In this document: positions 1 through 13,140 of the stretch, in pieces
How positions within the stretch are numbered: the first letter of the stretch is position 1
Layout: each line of letters starts with the position of its first letter
Assembly (NCBI GenBank): GCA_000320545.1
Contig: ADNK01000772.1
Location: 62,001 to 126,000 of the forward strand
Source: Bigelowiella natans CCMP2755
Lineage: Eukaryota > Cercozoa > Chlorarachniophyceae
DNA length: 64,000 nt
Direction of reading: 5' to 3'
Made by a program: the position numbers and the translations under genes
Notes under the pieces: generated by a model
Seen by the model: the letters and a program-made list of their open reading frames with translations, nothing else
The model's database searches: none
Told to the model about the DNA's origin: nothing

Positions 1-266
1 TAACCCTTAACTTACCAAAGTTGCTCCTTTTTTATTCACACAAGGAGACGACTTTCAACACCTTTCTTCAGAGTCTGTTGAATAAAATTGACTATTTAAT
101 AGATGTATATTCGATATAAAATAGACTAGTTGAAATATTGTTGGAACGGCACGTTTGTCTGTTGCAAGCTCGTCCAGGTAAATAGGGGTCCATCGGTGGA
201 GACGTGCAGTTGTAGTGTAGGAGGAGGGTCGCATCTTGCTTCTGTGCAGTAAAAGGTCTCGATATA

Positions 267-530
267 TCAGAATTTGAGGCCTTCGTTGTTGACCTTCGAA
301 ACAGAGACTATGGAAGCGGTGTTGTAGGAAAGCTTGAGGGTGTGAAGTTTGCAGATGCTCAGCTGATGAGCCTTCCTTTTGGATTGAGCCTTTGATTTCC
401 TTCCCATCTCAGAGTTCAAGAGGAGGGCTAGCCCTTTCTTCACTCGGATGCGGCGATTGATTTTACCGGTCCTCATCGTCAGTCGCCTCTTTCGAAAATA
501 TTCATAGTTTCTGGCTGCAGCTGCGATCAT
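267..530 (-). CDS. Basic protein, C-terminal exon, function unknown
   Basis: An open 87-codon segment on the minus strand ends in TGA at 267-269. It is preceded by ACATCAG, which fits a splice acceptor directly before ATG ATC, so it may be a terminal exon rather than a whole gene. The protein is strongly basic (for example YFRKRRLTMRTGKINRRIR and MGRKSKAQSKRK) with no membrane segment, as expected for a nucleic-acid-binding or nuclear protein. I do not recognise the family. It contains no simple-repeat sequence, unlike most long open frames nearby, which is the main reason to think it is real. Confidence 0.4.
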   Translation of the reverse strand: MIAAAARNYEYFRKRRLTMRTGKINRRIRVKKGLALLLNSEMGRKSKAQSKRKAHQLSICKLHTLKLSYNTASIVSVSKVNNEGLKF

Positions 531-799
531 CTGATGTACTACGGTGCAGTTACCGACCCCTTCATTCGTAACATTAGGGGTTCCTTATCCTGGTGGGCAC
601 AGCTTTCGCAGGAAATGTGCGCACACGATTAGCCTCATCATGCTGTAACAGCCCACTGGCAACACGCGCTAGAACGGGGGGGGCACTGCCTTCTTCGAAC
701 GAACTCGGGTTGAGAGGACACCATAGAAAAGGCCAGGTGTTTGGCTAAGGAAAGAAAGAATATACTCCTACTACTTGGAACCATCGAAACACAACGAAA

Positions 800-838
<39 letters not shown>

Positions 839-967
839 CACTACTACATGCTCTTCATGCGATTGTGCTGGTGTATGGTGTCACAGGATAATAAGCTTGT
901 CGTAGCAACAAGAGCTTCCTCCATCTCAGCACCAACAACCACATCTTCATGGTCGTCTCATCTACAC

Positions 968-1030
<63 letters not shown>

Positions 1031-1569
1031 ACACGTGTTGCCTCCATGGCAAATGATCAATGCATAAAAGCGAGCTTTCGACTCTAGATGGCTGAAGCTC
1101 TTTTATTGTGTGGTGATACTGCGGGAGCCTATATGCCATTTCTCGCCTGTGCTATTGCTCGCGTCATATTATAGTGCCTGAAACGATTAAGTGCCCGGTT
1201 ATACATTAAACTGCCCTCCCTCCCGCCCTCCTCCTTCCCTCCTCTAATGGCTTCATTAAAGTGCTCCTTCTCCTGTGCAAAGTTCATTGAAGGAGAGAAA
1301 CTTGCGTTTGAGGCGGCTACACGGAAGTAACGATGACATCCATAAAAATTCCAGGGTATAACAATACCATCTAATGATAACTCTAAGATCGATTTGGTGA
1401 AAGGGCTTATGATAATGATGATGATGATGATGATGATGATGAGGGCTTTGTTTTGTCTATCTTGTGGATTTTGAACTATTAAAAAGTCATTACTCTTATA
1501 TCTATATACATCAGTGAATTGGACGCTGTGCGTGTGTGTGCGTGTGGGTGTTGCTGCTGTCCTTTACAG
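531..1569. other. Repeat-rich stretch without a recognised gene
   Basis: Contains (TAC)n at 800-846, (GTA)n passing into (GCA)n at 967-1027 and (GAT)n at 1411-1441. The open frames here are homopolymer readings of those repeats (poly-Val, poly-Leu, poly-Ala) and are not counted as genes. Confidence 0.6.
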
Positions 1570-2367
1570 TTTCTCGCAGAAATGTTCTTCGGCGACAAAC
1601 TAGAGTCGTTAGATGTGAACCAGGATGATGATGAGGACACAATGCGAACATTGGTTGGTGCTTATATTAGTAGTAGTAGTAGTAGTAGCAGTATTAGCAT
1701 CAGCAAAGAGGGACAGTAGAGCAGCATCAAGAAAGAAGACTACCTCCTCTACACCCTTTTCCCTTCCCACATCTTTTATTATTCACTACTTTATGATTTA
1801 TCGACTACATACTTCAAATGCATCGTTGTGGCATCATCTTCATCACCATCACCATCACCATCATGATCCAACGACAACCTGTAATATTTCTGAACAAGAA
1901 CCTGGCCTTGGATTTCATCAAAAACATCACTGAGAAGGGGCTCATGCGCTTTTTCACGGAATCGGTCTGCCCCTGACACTTTGGATTGTAATAGCCTTGA
2001 TGATGAAGATGACCAGGATGGTGGTGATGATGATGATGATGATGGGGAGAAAGAGTTGAGGCCCGACTACTTGCTTCTCATATTAAATTATGCACCACAT
2101 AATATGTAGTTGTTCACTCTCCTCTCCTCCTCTTTCATGCACCTTCCTTACGATATATCATCTATCCTAGTATCAGGCAAAGGGAAAGGCACTTGAAGAT
2201 ATTAGAGAGGCAAGGGTACTAATGAGTAGTTTATTTCACGAAATTCTCTCTCTTTATCTCTCTTTCTTTCTCTTTCTCTGCATGTATATTGTGGTGTGTG
2301 GGTGGGTGTGTGTGTGTGTGTGTGTGTGTATTGAATAGATTTACTTGTTCACATTATTACCACTGCA

Positions 2368-2408
<41 letters not shown>

Positions 2409-2760
2409 CTTGACGGCTGCACTTCTTGATTACTGATTGATTTATATCACCCACCAATCATCACTCCTACAAAGGGCTTTGGTCTCCGACTAAAGGAGAG
2501 CGCACTAGAGAGGCTCAACGGCAAGCGTAGATTCCACGTCCTTATCATTGAGGTGGTGGTTTGGTTTTGCACGCACAGTTGACAGCGCCAATGTACATGT
2601 TGAGTATATACAAATGTTTTATTGATTCGAGGTCGTGTTGGCATTATCGATTCTCCAACAACATAGCAATGATTTATTTCCCCTCCTCCTTCCCGTTCAT
2701 CATCTATTTTTTCCTCCTTCCTCTTAACACATCATGTAGCTATCTCCTCTCTTCTCTCAC

Positions 2761-2808
<48 letters not shown>

Positions 2809-2912
2809 ATGTTCAGGACGAAAACGATAGGATCATTGGCACGGTAACGGCAGCTAAAACTGATCCAGATCCGCTCCCTTTGGTAGTGATTACCTCAATG
2901 AGAATTGAATGA
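1570..2912 (+). CDS. Unknown protein, four 3' exons
   Basis: Four candidate exons, all in phase 0, lie on the plus strand: 1570-1653 (FLAEMFFGDKLESLDVN and an acidic DDDEDTM), 1899-1964 (NLALDFIKNITEKGLMRFF), 2475-2552 (GFGLRLKESALERLNGKRRF) and 2817-2912 (DENDRIIGTVTAAKTDPDPL, ending SMRIE-stop). Acceptors are TTTACAG, GAACAAG, CTACAAAG and GTTCAG; donors are GTTGGT, GTCTGC and GTGGTG. Introns carry (TAG)n, (CAT)n, (TG)n, (TA)n and (TC)n repeats. The second and third acceptors are weak, so one exon may be wrong or missing. The 5' end is not found. The family is not recognised; the sequence looks like a soluble cytosolic protein. Confidence 0.4.
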
Positions 2913-2932
2913 TTACCTCAATGAGAATTGAA
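2888..2932. repeat. 23-bp direct tandem duplication over a stop codon
   Basis: The unit beginning GATTACCTCAATGAGAATTG occurs twice back to back, at 2888-2910 and 2911-2932. The stop codon of the upstream coding exon (2910-2912) sits at the junction, so the second copy is untranslated. It looks like a recent replication-slippage event. Confidence 0.85.
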
Positions 2933-3162
2933 ACGAATGGGGGGGGAGGGGGGGAAGCAGTAAGCATTAGAAAAATGAACACCAAAATTCTCTGATTCCA
3001 TCGATATTAGCTATGCGAACAACCGATGGCAGATTACGCGCTCCTATTTGAACGAATCTCCACCTGTGTTGATGTTGATGTGTGCGTGTGTTTGTATGCA
3101 TACAGCCTCTAATATGGAAGGCGAATAAAGACCAATTCTATGTTAGCAACTTGGGTATATCA

Positions 3163-3203
<41 letters not shown>

Positions 3204-3569
3204 CGCGCGCGCGCATGTACGTGTGGTTATCAGCACTACTTTCTGTCCTCACTCCTTCCCTCTCTTTTGTCGTTGATGCTAGCAGCTTGGGAGGGGCTAA
3301 TGTTACAACTTGTACTCTACTACTGCATGAATACCCATGCCATATCATGTTCATTCAAAATTAGAATAGTTACCAAGGTAGAATAATCAGTTATATCTGA
3401 TAATGCTCGCCTCCCTCCCTCACCCCTCTGTGAGCAGCTATTGCCCAGTCTTTCCGTAGAAGAGGAATTGCAAAATGCCTCCTCAGAGCCACTGAAACAT
3501 TGGCGCATAGGTGTCTTTTCTTCCTCCAGTGATTGGATGCCTGATGATGATGATGATGATGATTTTTAT

Positions 3570-3608
<39 letters not shown>

Positions 3609-3800
3609 ATATGTTTGCCAGGTGGGGCTGTAGCAGCATATGGTTGCACGTGGAGGAGGACAACATACCTGCACTAAATCTCTACCAACGCAACGGGTGG
3701 GAGCTGCCTTGCCTTGCCTTTGTGTCTTGAAAGGACGGGGGAGAACACATGATAGCTCGTGCACCCCCTTCATTATCCCATTAGAAGAAAAGAAGGAGGG

Positions 3801-3832
<32 letters not shown>

Positions 3833-5963
3833 TCACAAGATTAGAGCAGTTACAAAGACGTGTGTCTGCATGCAGTAGCACTGCATCTTCCCCATCGACT
3901 TTCTTCTCTCCCGTTGCATGATGCAGGTATGAGCAGAGGGGCAGAGACCCATGGTGGAGATTCTCCAATCGAATCCTTCTCGTTAAGGTTGGTTGTGGGA
4001 AATCAGAGATGAGAGAATGTTGACAACACTGCTGTCCTTACATGATGGTAATGATGATGATGATGATGATGACGACGATGATGGTGATGTAGTTGATAAT
4101 GGAAAGCAGCTCATAGAACCTGCCAGGCTACTCAGACATTTATGCCTATTTGAGCGAATCAAACATTTCTATTATTCTCGCTTATGTAAATCTGTAGGAT
4201 CTAAGAAGTTAGCAGGTCTAGCTAGAGGTTCCTTCTCTACCATCATCTGCACGACTTCATACATTAACGTCAGCTGCAACTTAACAAATTTCCGTGTTAA
4301 AGTATGGAAGATCGAAGGCTCCTGCTGCAAGATCATAGAGATGTAAGTATCCATGATTCGTTGCATCGAAGAAATACATGAAGGTCGACAGCCTGGCTAG
4401 CTGGAGCTACCCACTTTGAGCGACAACATAGCAACGCTAGATGCATTGTCATGGACATTGCAGCTAGACCAGTAGTACAATACGTTGACACTGTGTACAT
4501 TAACGACAACTTTGCATTATTGGCTGTTAGCGCTCTCGCAATGCGTGGTGTGGCACGTGTGCATGTGCGCAATAAGGCACATGCTAGACATAGCTGTACA
4601 CATGACGAAGACATGTGTGCACCACACTAGTACACATATTCGCAGGTGTAACTGCATGGTGTATCAGAGTGCGATCTTCCGATCGAACAGGCTAGCAAGT
4701 AATGCTAGAATGATGCGATATCATGTATGCATCTCTAGATCTAGATATGCTAGCCAACACACATGTACATTACAATTGGCAATTTTGTACGCACAATTTG
4801 GGCAATCGAGTCGCTGACGACTGACACGATTAGCTGTGCGCAGCCAAAACATGTCTAGATGCGTAGTGCGGTGCTGCGTGCGCCGTAGTGTAATTCTTGC
4901 TTCATTCATGTTATTAAACACTGTGTAACTTCATGCAATATAAATTTCAGCCGATTCTCCTCTATGGCACTCGCGTCGAAACACCTTTGTTCTCACAACA
5001 CGAAGACTTTTTTGGAGAGGGGCTCAAGAGTCTTTTTCAAACGAAACCTACCATGCAGCAGGATGAGCTTTGATAATGTGTGGTTAGAATGACGATGATA
5101 GTGACGACGTGACGTGGTCAAAGCAATATCTACATGTTAAACCTTGCACACCCCATTCCCGTGTTGTAATGTGTAAATAATTTGTGCATCCTCGTGCGTG
5201 CTTATGCACGTTTGTTTTTGTGTGTGCAGCGTGTATGTGTGCATTCTAAGATACATTTCCTTGAGAGTCGGTCGTACGTCTCCGCTGTCCTTATCCAGAG
5301 TCCGCAAAACTTTGTTAGCAGCAGCAGCAGCAACAACAACAACAACCAGAAAGCAGGACAAATAAAATTCTCATGACCTCAATCATTGTCGACTTTCCGA
5401 TCATCATGCGTCAATGAGTAACTGCACCAGAAAAATCGAGCTCAAAGTAGTGCATGTGAGCCGTGAAGAAATTCGCAAAGGGCTACTATCTCAGAATATG
5501 TAAAAATTCTTTAGCTACTCTACTCACGATACTATGAGCCCAATGTTTGAAAAATATTATTAAGGTTGACAGTAAAAATCGAGATGCTTTCTCTCACATA
5601 GCCGAGCTGCTGGCAATTTATGATGCGTGTTCTCGCTAGATTGTTAGCAGCTACTTTCCAAGACTTCTTCCAGTGCCGTATCGTCCGTTTGGTCATAAAA
5701 CGACTCAACCTACCATATCAATGAGAAATAAAGAGTGATGCAATTGATAGGAATCATAATTTATGATAATGACGATGACTTTCCCTTCGCACTGAAGCGA
5801 CACCGGGAATTATCATCTCACGTGTACGATAAGCAGCACGCATGATATTGATATAATATTTCGCCTTGCGAAGCGAATGAAACTTAAAAAAACACCAGTG
5901 TCTTCGATATCCCCCATTAGTAGGTCTAAAGAATGCCACTATCATCACCACCACCACCATCTG

Positions 5964-5997
<34 letters not shown>

Positions 5998-7200
5998 AAC
6001 TTGCACTACTGGTATTCCGTTGTCGGGTTGAAGGAGAAAGGATATCGGGTTGTTGTCCACCAAAACGACCCTGGAGAGGTCCTCACCGCCCACTAGAGAT
6101 AAGTCCTTATTATGTCGCAAGGGGGGGGGGGGGGGGAGAAAAGAAGGAGGAGGAGGAGGAGGAGGAGGAAGGGGAGGAGAAGGAGAAGAGGCGGAGAAGA
6201 AGAATAACAAGCAGTGTCACAAGAAGAAGAAGATGTAGAGGTTCAGAACAAGAACGAAACTAATTCATCATTTGCTACAGCAGGTTCTCCACTTGAACCT
6301 CTTCTTCTTCCTCTTCTTCTTATTCATCTTGTTGTTGTTGTTGTTGTTGTTGTTTTACTACCTTGAGATACAACCCTAATTGGCTCGTGCAATGCTGAAC
6401 ATGAATCAGAAGAGCACAAACAGGAGGGACGATGTAAAGATAACAGGCGGAGCACAGAATAACACACCCGGAAACAACATATCCAAACCGTGTGTTGTGT
6501 TGTTGTTATTATCAATAATACTAATAGTTGTGTCTTGCTCGATCTGACTTGTCATTCTTCCCCATCCCTCTTACCCAACTTACTAATTTACTACCTGTCT
6601 GTAGAAGCGGCCTTTTAACTTTCGCTGCGCGTCCAGCATGTCCAGTAAGGGTGCCGCATATATCTGATGATGAGGATGATGATGATGATGGTGGTGGTGG
6701 TGGTTATGGTTGTGATGACGATACATGTCGCCCCGTTTGTCTTTGTCCATACTACTGATACTGGGTCTAGCTGGCTTCGATGTGCCGTATTCTCTCTACT
6801 TTGATAACGTCTGCGCGCGCGTGTGTGGGTGTGTCTAAGGGGGTGAGGGATCGCTGCTTTGCCGTTTATTCGTTTGCAAATGTGGTGTTTGTTCGTCATT
6901 TCAATCGATAAGTTCCCATACTGTACCTCCATCGCTGCTGTGAATGTATACCTTTGTTGAATAACAGTTGATAATTTATAATAATGTGGGGAGATGAGGG
7001 ATATGAGAGACAGTGTGGGGGAGCTCGGCGTTCTTATTCTTGGAAAAAAATCTCGTGCTGTCTTCTCAACCAAAATCGACGATATCTTGCACATTATTCG
7101 AATTTGGGTTCCAAGAAAGCGAAACAAACAGTACAAATATAATATAAATATCCCTCAACGATAACGTTGCAAGTCACAACCATGTATGGTAACAAAGTAT
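2933..7200. other. Repeat-rich, gene-poor interval
   Basis: Holds (TG)n 3165-3201, (TA)n 3575-3604, (GAT)n 3801-3831 and 4048-4083, (CTA)n 5963-5997, a 16-G run at 6121-6136 followed by (GGA)n, and (TTG)n 6330-6354. Positions 4400-4930 are rich in TGCA, GCTAGC and CTAGA words, like other intergenic islands in this window. Open frames here are readings of the simple repeats or short chance frames; none has a recognisable domain. Confidence 0.5.
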
Positions 7201-7201
7201 T

Positions 7202-7810
7202 ATGCTGTTAAACGTGTCGCGGGAGACAATTCATCGTACAGTGGGTATTTTCGTTGTTCAATCACACTATCTATCCTCCTCGACACCAATGTTTAGCTGC
7301 TATGATGAGTTTGGTGAATGCAAACGGACGTTTCGAATTCCTCTAGAACATGCTTCAAGAACCAATCCAGCTGTAGCGGCAACCGATGATGAGAACACAA
7401 GTAAGGAGCAGGAACACGAAGCACACAACGACATAGTGACCATGAGCAGGAGCAAGAAATTGAAAAAAATGATGAGAGGACAGGTGCTGACAGAGCTGGT
7501 GTGTTCAAATTCAACAACAAAAAGCTTTTGCTGTGTGTCTAATTTAGCTATACATTACACCACCTTTGGTCGCTTGTTTACCCTGGCAGTGGCACCGTCC
7601 GCCACTGTTATGGCAAGGAGGGGGATCATTGATTTTTATCATCATTTTTGCACATGTGGAGAATGTAGGACAAAAGGGCAGACAACAAAATACACATCAT
7701 GGAACAAAGTGTGCATGTGGCGGCGTTTGTGTCAAAAGAACGGAACACTTAGTGCAGATAATGGTTTTGAGTGCTCCTTCATGGGTGATTGTAATTGTGG
7801 GAACGAATAA
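7202..7810 (+). CDS. Hypothetical 202-codon open frame
   Basis: One uninterrupted plus-strand frame starts at ATG 7202. It is not made of simple repeats, which is unusual for a frame this long here. The C-terminal third is cysteine-rich (HHFCTCGECRTKGQ, CSFMGDCNCGNE). There is no signal peptide or clear membrane helix. It may be a chance frame or may contain unrecognised introns; a CAATGTTTAG acceptor-like site lies inside it near 7293. No family was recognised. Confidence 0.25.
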   Translation: MLLNVSRETIHRTVGIFVVQSHYLSSSTPMFSCYDEFGECKRTFRIPLEHASRTNPAVAATDDENTSKEQEHEAHNDIVTMSRSKKLKKMMRGQVLTELVCSNSTTKSFCCVSNLAIHYTTFGRLFTLAVAPSATVMARRGIIDFYHHFCTCGECRTKGQTTKYTSWNKVCMWRRLCQKNGTLSADNGFECSFMGDCNCGNE

Positions 7811-8251
7811 AATTGGTAGTTTTCCTCATGATGCACGACCACTCCCTCCTCCTCGTCTAACGATTATAGGATAGTAACTATTGCTGCTGCTGCTACTTTT
7901 AAGTTCCAATGACTCGACAGATTTCACTTGTCCCTGGTCAGGTCGATACTCGGCCTGCCTGATTAGGACAATAGGCCGAAGGTTTCACACAACCGCTGAC
8001 GATACTGTACGCTTTACTGCGCGAAATTCAACAGGGACTATGTCTCCTTTGACTCATTGATTGATACATGTACTACCAAAATATATATAATATAATAAAG
8101 CTATGAAGAGGGAATGATTGTTCAGTTACTTCTTCAACAATTTCGATCCCCCATATATCACCACATTGACCCATATATTACGACAGTGACAACGACAACA
8201 ACAACAACTACTACTACTACTACTACTACTACATTACATAACGTACCTTAG

Positions 8252-8843
8252 ATCTTCGCGCAATTCGTCGTCGAACATCGTGTGTACCATACACTCGTCG
8301 ATGTCAAGCACCTATGGACAGGCAACAGAAGCACCGAAGGATTCGAGGACGAAACGGTGGGTAGGTGTATGGTTCTAGGGTAAGAGAGAGGAGAGAGAGA
8401 GAGGGGGGGGGGGGGGAGGGAGAGAGAACAATCATCCACTCCTGACCACTTTCAGCCTGTTTGAACTGGACACAGAGAAAGTCGATAATTGGCGTGCTGC
8501 TGTTGCTCCTGTTGTCACTCGTGGTAGTCCTCTGGAACTCCAGCGTCTGCTGATGTTCTTTCCAAACGTGAATGACGATGATGATGCCAATGCGCTGCTG
8601 GCCTCCCCATTCCAGATCCTGGTGTCAAAGGTAAATAATGCGGCCATTGTCAGGTGGTACAGAGAACGAGCTGGTATTTTTACGAAAGTATGTTGAAATT
8701 GTCGCTGACCCACCTGAGACCAGTCATCATCCTTCTGGTCGCCATCGCAAGTAAGCACCGAAACTCCTCAGGTGTGCCTATTGTGGCAGCAAGCGGTGTA
8801 GCTTGATACGATATTTCCTGTTGCAGATCATACAAAGCAGTGA
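8252..8843 (+). CDS. Unknown protein, four 3' exons
   Basis: Phase-consistent exons: 8252-8364 (IFAQFVVEHRVYHTLVDVKH), 8456-8630 (LFELDTEKVDNWRAAV and PLELQRLLMFFPNVNDDDD), 8654-8750 (YESMLKLSLTHLRPVIILLV) and 8827-8843 (short tail ending in TGA). Acceptors are ACCTTAG, TTTCAG, TTGTCAG and GTTGCAG. The gap between the second and third exons would be an intron of only 23 nt; without it the frame runs to a stop soon after. The C-terminal hydrophobic stretch could be a tail anchor. In a shifted frame the second exon also reads as a hydrophobic helix ([18 protein letters not shown]), so frame choice is uncertain. Family not recognised. Confidence 0.35.
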
Positions 8844-8849
8844 GTGCTA

Positions 8850-10582
8850 TATTCCACGTCCTAAGATTGGAATGTACACCTGGAGGGGGGACGACGTAGA
8901 ATTTATCCTCAAGTTGCAGTGGTAGCCAGCACACGAGAAAGATGGAGTTTCTGCGTAGATCCAGTCTGAAAAACTACCAGGAAACTACGCGTGAAACGGA
9001 TGATGACCGCGTTACTCCTTCCTCACTACCAACACTACTGTCATCAACAGCGACGACATATGTTGAAGAATTATTTGGGAAAACATTGGACAATTTTTTC
9101 TTTTTTTCCATGTTTTTCATCATTGTCAGAGGTCGGATGGCCTTTTCTTTTGGTTGGAGGGCAGTTTTTGATGCATAACTCTCTTCATCTCATGAATTGC
9201 GACAACTCTGAAATGATTTAACATTTTGGTTCTTTTGATTGACTCACAACAAGAATCTACTATATTTCGTCTAAAAGAAAGAACGTCGGAACTTTCACTC
9301 GGAGAAAACTACGTCTTCAGACCTCCGACTCGCCCCTACACAACGGCCTTAAGAATCAAACTTGATCACACAGATCCCGAGACGCAGGGGCAAAATCCCC
9401 AGAACTTTTTCAAATGAGAAGGTTAAAAAGCTGCCTTTTCTCCTGAAGAAAGCTAGAAATGTAGTAGTAGGAGCTGCACATGTGGAGTAAAGCTGCCCTG
9501 ACTGGCTCAACCTTCCAGATATTTTTCGGACGTGTCATTTCTGCCAGTTTTCCCCTGTCTTAAACGTAGTCCCATAAATATTGCTTGAGTTTGAAGGAAT
9601 CGCGAGAGAATTTTGTCTTACGAAATGTCGGAAAAACGTTGTGCCTACGACAAACCCGGAAATCCACCAAATCCTAGAGAACTTGAACCAGAGATACTTT
9701 TAATTTTATCCGTGCGACATTTAGAATTAAGTTATTTTTGATTAAAACATGATGCAATCAGGCTGTTTCGGGATCTTTCTTGCTTCCGATTGAGTCTACA
9801 TCAACTAAAAACTTCAAAGCGTAAGCAAGCGCAAGGTCCAAGGTCAGCAGCAGTCTTTTGCGGCCTCTGCCCCCCTAACCACATGGCTTGTCCATTAACA
9901 CCTTCATTTTTTCTATGCACGCTGTATAGTTATTCTTTGTTTCAATTTGGGGAACAAATTCACAAATGCGATGGGATGTCCTTTCATACTCTCTAGAGAA
10001 GGAAGGACCCTTTCCTCATTGCACACGTCCTCCTCATTCACTTGGCCATCTCCAAAGATAAAGGGGAAAGGTCTGCTTTAAGGTCTAGTCAACACAATAA
10101 TTTGGCATTATTGTTGCACCTGTCATCTTTTATGTTTTTCAAAGAAAAAAAATGCTTAGTCGTAAGAAAGGGGCGAGTTTCATTTATAAACATTCATTTC
10201 GATCGTTGTTGTAAATTCAGTGGCATTTCAAAATATTCATATCGATCGTGATAGTGTAATCATATTATGAAGGGACTAAATTCTGTGCTTCTACGGAGCG
10301 TGCCTCCATTTACACGATGAATATGGATTCGGGAGAGGAAGGCAGTCCAATGGTAACATGTGGTTTTTAAAATGACGAGACCAGCGACCTTATTGTTCCA
10401 ATGTATGTAATCAGACCACTGATGCCCCAGGATCGAATACTTTTACCCCAAATCCCAGTCTTCACGAACCAGGTGCCTTAGCATCATCAACCATAGAATG
10501 CTTTTTGGTTACACAAAGAGTATCAGTCTTACCAGCACGCTCACATTCAAAATCCTTTCCCTTCTGTACCCTAGATGGCCCA
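8850..10582. other. No recognised gene
   Basis: Mostly unique, AT-rich sequence with few microsatellites. Short open frames at 8942-9178, 9226-9417 and 9790-9996 have no recognisable domain. It may contain 5' exons or untranslated sequence of the gene that follows. Confidence 0.4.
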
Positions 10583-11969
10583 ATGAAACCGGGAGTGGTT
10601 CAGGCGCTGACATCCCTGACAAGAACAACATCATCTAGGAAGATTTACTTCGACGAGCAGCATGACGATAGCATGACCAAATCGCAGAGCAAAGATATTA
10701 GCGATACTAGCACGAAGGACGTTGATAGGTATAAAATGCGATTAATAACTAAATTAGAAATAGGGGGGTGGAAGAGAGGAGGATTATAGAATTCAACTCG
10801 GGGAATGGAAATCATTTGTGGTATTCAGCAGCTCATGTAAGCTCATGTATCTTTCTCAGGTTACCGAAGCTGAGAGAGGAGCCTTGTAAGGAGAGTCAAG
10901 ATGATCACCCCAGGGACGTAAATCGTAGCTCCAACGGCGTGCCCTCTTTGATGGAGGAAGTTGAAATGGCGCCTGCTGCGCGATCATCTTCGCCTCATGA
11001 CAGGAAGACCGCGAAACAATCGAATGTAATAATTCATTGCGGGCACATAAAGCTCTTCGTTTTTATTAACGTATGTGTAGTAAGTTTCGCTTGTGGCTTT
11101 ACTATTAAGGCAAAGAAGGAGGATGCAGGAGCCCCCCTTTGTGGCAGACGAATGTTACAGGGCGAAGTGCTCGCGACGTCCGCGAAGGAGGATCCTCTAT
11201 TTAAAGCTGGATTCCAAACGATTACAGTTACGCTTGGCCATCCTCTTGTACAGGTCAGCATGAACAAAATACAATATAAATTATTCTTACTCCGTTGTGG
11301 ATATGGAGAATGACGGATGTTGCTGTGCTTTGTGGCTTGCGGTCGTTGCTTGTCGTAAATGATAATATACAGTTGCATCGCTGGGTTGTAGCCGGTCTGG
11401 TGCACTGGGAGCTTGACGGTGTGAAGCAGATGGCAAATGCGTTGATGTACTTTATGTCGGAGTCGGAGCTGCAGCTCCTCACCGTGGATGGGCCTGTTCC
11501 CACACCACAAAAGAAGAAAAATAGTCCTTTCTCCATTGTATTGGAGCCGATCAAGAGAATAAGATATATTAGGGAGAACCGTGGAGAGATCCGGCCGTCA
11601 CAACTCAAGGTCTCAAGACGTCACGCCTGGTTTAGCTTTTCTCACACTCCTCATGATTTGTGTCAGATTCGAATCTTGGAAGACATTGTAGAAGCGAAAG
11701 AGAACTCGCAGCACATGATGCCACCCTGTCTCACGTGGCCATTTGCTATGTCATGGTAAGTTGACTTTCCTTTGTCTTCTTCGTCGTCTTCTTCGAATTC
11801 AAATACTATATTCTCAACACCATGCATTACTGGAACATTGTAAAGGTGGAACAAATGCACGAAGAAAAGGAAATTAGATGACGACGGGACAAGCAGTGAC
11901 AGCAAGGAAGCCTCAGTGGACTTCACCAAATGCTATGGCTGTGGCGGCAAAATCAAGCAGGTGACGTGA
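10583..11969 (+). CDS. Unknown protein with C-terminal CxxC motif
   Basis: Four exons join in correct phase: about 10583-10728 (MKPGVVQALTSLTRTTSSRK, ending DVD), 10860-11253 (LPKLREEPCKESQDD ... FKAGFQTITVTLGHPLVQ), 11373-11755 (LHRWVVAGLVHWELDGVKQM, SESELQLLTVDGPVPTPQKK) and 11846-11969 (WNKCTKKRKLDDDGTSSDS, then CYGCGGKIK). Junctions have donors GTATAA, GTCAGC and GTAAGT and acceptors TTTCTCAG, ATATACAG and TGTAAAG. The KKRK cluster next to an acidic Ser-rich stretch resembles a nuclear localisation signal, and CYGCGGK could be half of a zinc site. One hydrophobic patch (LFVFINVCVVSFACGF) lies in exon 2. Start codon uncertain. Family not recognised. Confidence 0.45.
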
Positions 11970-13140
11970 TAAATTGGAAACTTAATTTACGACTCTTAAT
12001 TGAATGAGTAGAATGGAATCAATGTACGTATGTTCATGACTAATGGTGAGAGTAAGGAGGGAAAGCATCAGACACATCACACATACAAACAAGAGAGAGA
12101 GAGCGAGAGAGAGAGGGGTTATTTGTTAACGAATAATGTATGACGGCGTATTAGGAGGTTTTCATGTTTCTTGATCACTCATTCTGTTCGGAGAAGTGTC
12201 GTACGAGGCAAATGAGAAGACCTTACAGAACTTACACGGCTAGGCCTTGGATGTCTTAAAAGATTAGAAAAGACTTCTCAAGTATAAAGATGAAGTATGT
12301 GAATATTATTAATAATGGCTTTCGGCGGCATAAAATTATAAGGTCAATGTGATCATTGCATGCTGCTCTCAATGTCACTTAATTTAATGTATCATCTCCC
12401 TAAGTAAAAGAAAATTAGCATTTAACATAGCTTTCTTGTAATTCAACTTAAAAAGATGTCTTACAAATGATGCGGCAAGCACTACGCAACAAGTCGCAGT
12501 GAAGCTGCACGGGTAGCCGTCGCACATTATCTTCATACGATACGGCATGCAGTCGTCAGTGATGCACATCGCTTATTGTGAATGGCACGCATAGCACAAT
12601 GGCTAGATGGACATCGTGGCGCGGCCGTTAGTTATCTAGTTATGTGCGCGCTGTGATGAATACCAAAGTAGTCAACAAAGTGACAGCGATGCAATGACGA
12701 AATAAGCGCGAGGCAAATACATCAAAACTACACCGATGTAACTCATGCACACATGTAATGCAAATTTAAATGTTGGCCAATCTAGCAATGTGATTGAACA
12801 ACAGCTGAGTGGACAGGTGTAGTGCCATATGGAGCGAGCGATAGCACTCGCAATGACTGGAATGGTGGATCGTGGTTCTCACGCCATCTGTGGAGGCTTG
12901 CAATTTTACCGAAAAAATGAAACAATTATTGGTGGAGGATGAACTTCCTCCTTCAGCGTTTATTAATTATGACTTTTTCACACTTATCTCGATCTGCTCA
13001 ACTACTGGAGTACCACATCGCGTACCTTAGTTGTCATGTAGGTAAGGCAAATAGCCTCCATTACCACACCTTGTTTCTTCATCAACCTGCCTTTTTCATC
13101 CAAAGGCTATCGCTGTCAATGAGCCACACAATTTCGATGA
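11970..13140. other. Intergenic, partly TGCA-rich
   Basis: A short (GA)n run lies at 12093-12116. Positions 12470-12900 are rich in GCAC, TGCA and GCTAG words, matching the intergenic islands at 4.4, 29.1, 39.3, 45.5 and 61 kb. No coding exon was recognised. Confidence 0.45.
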
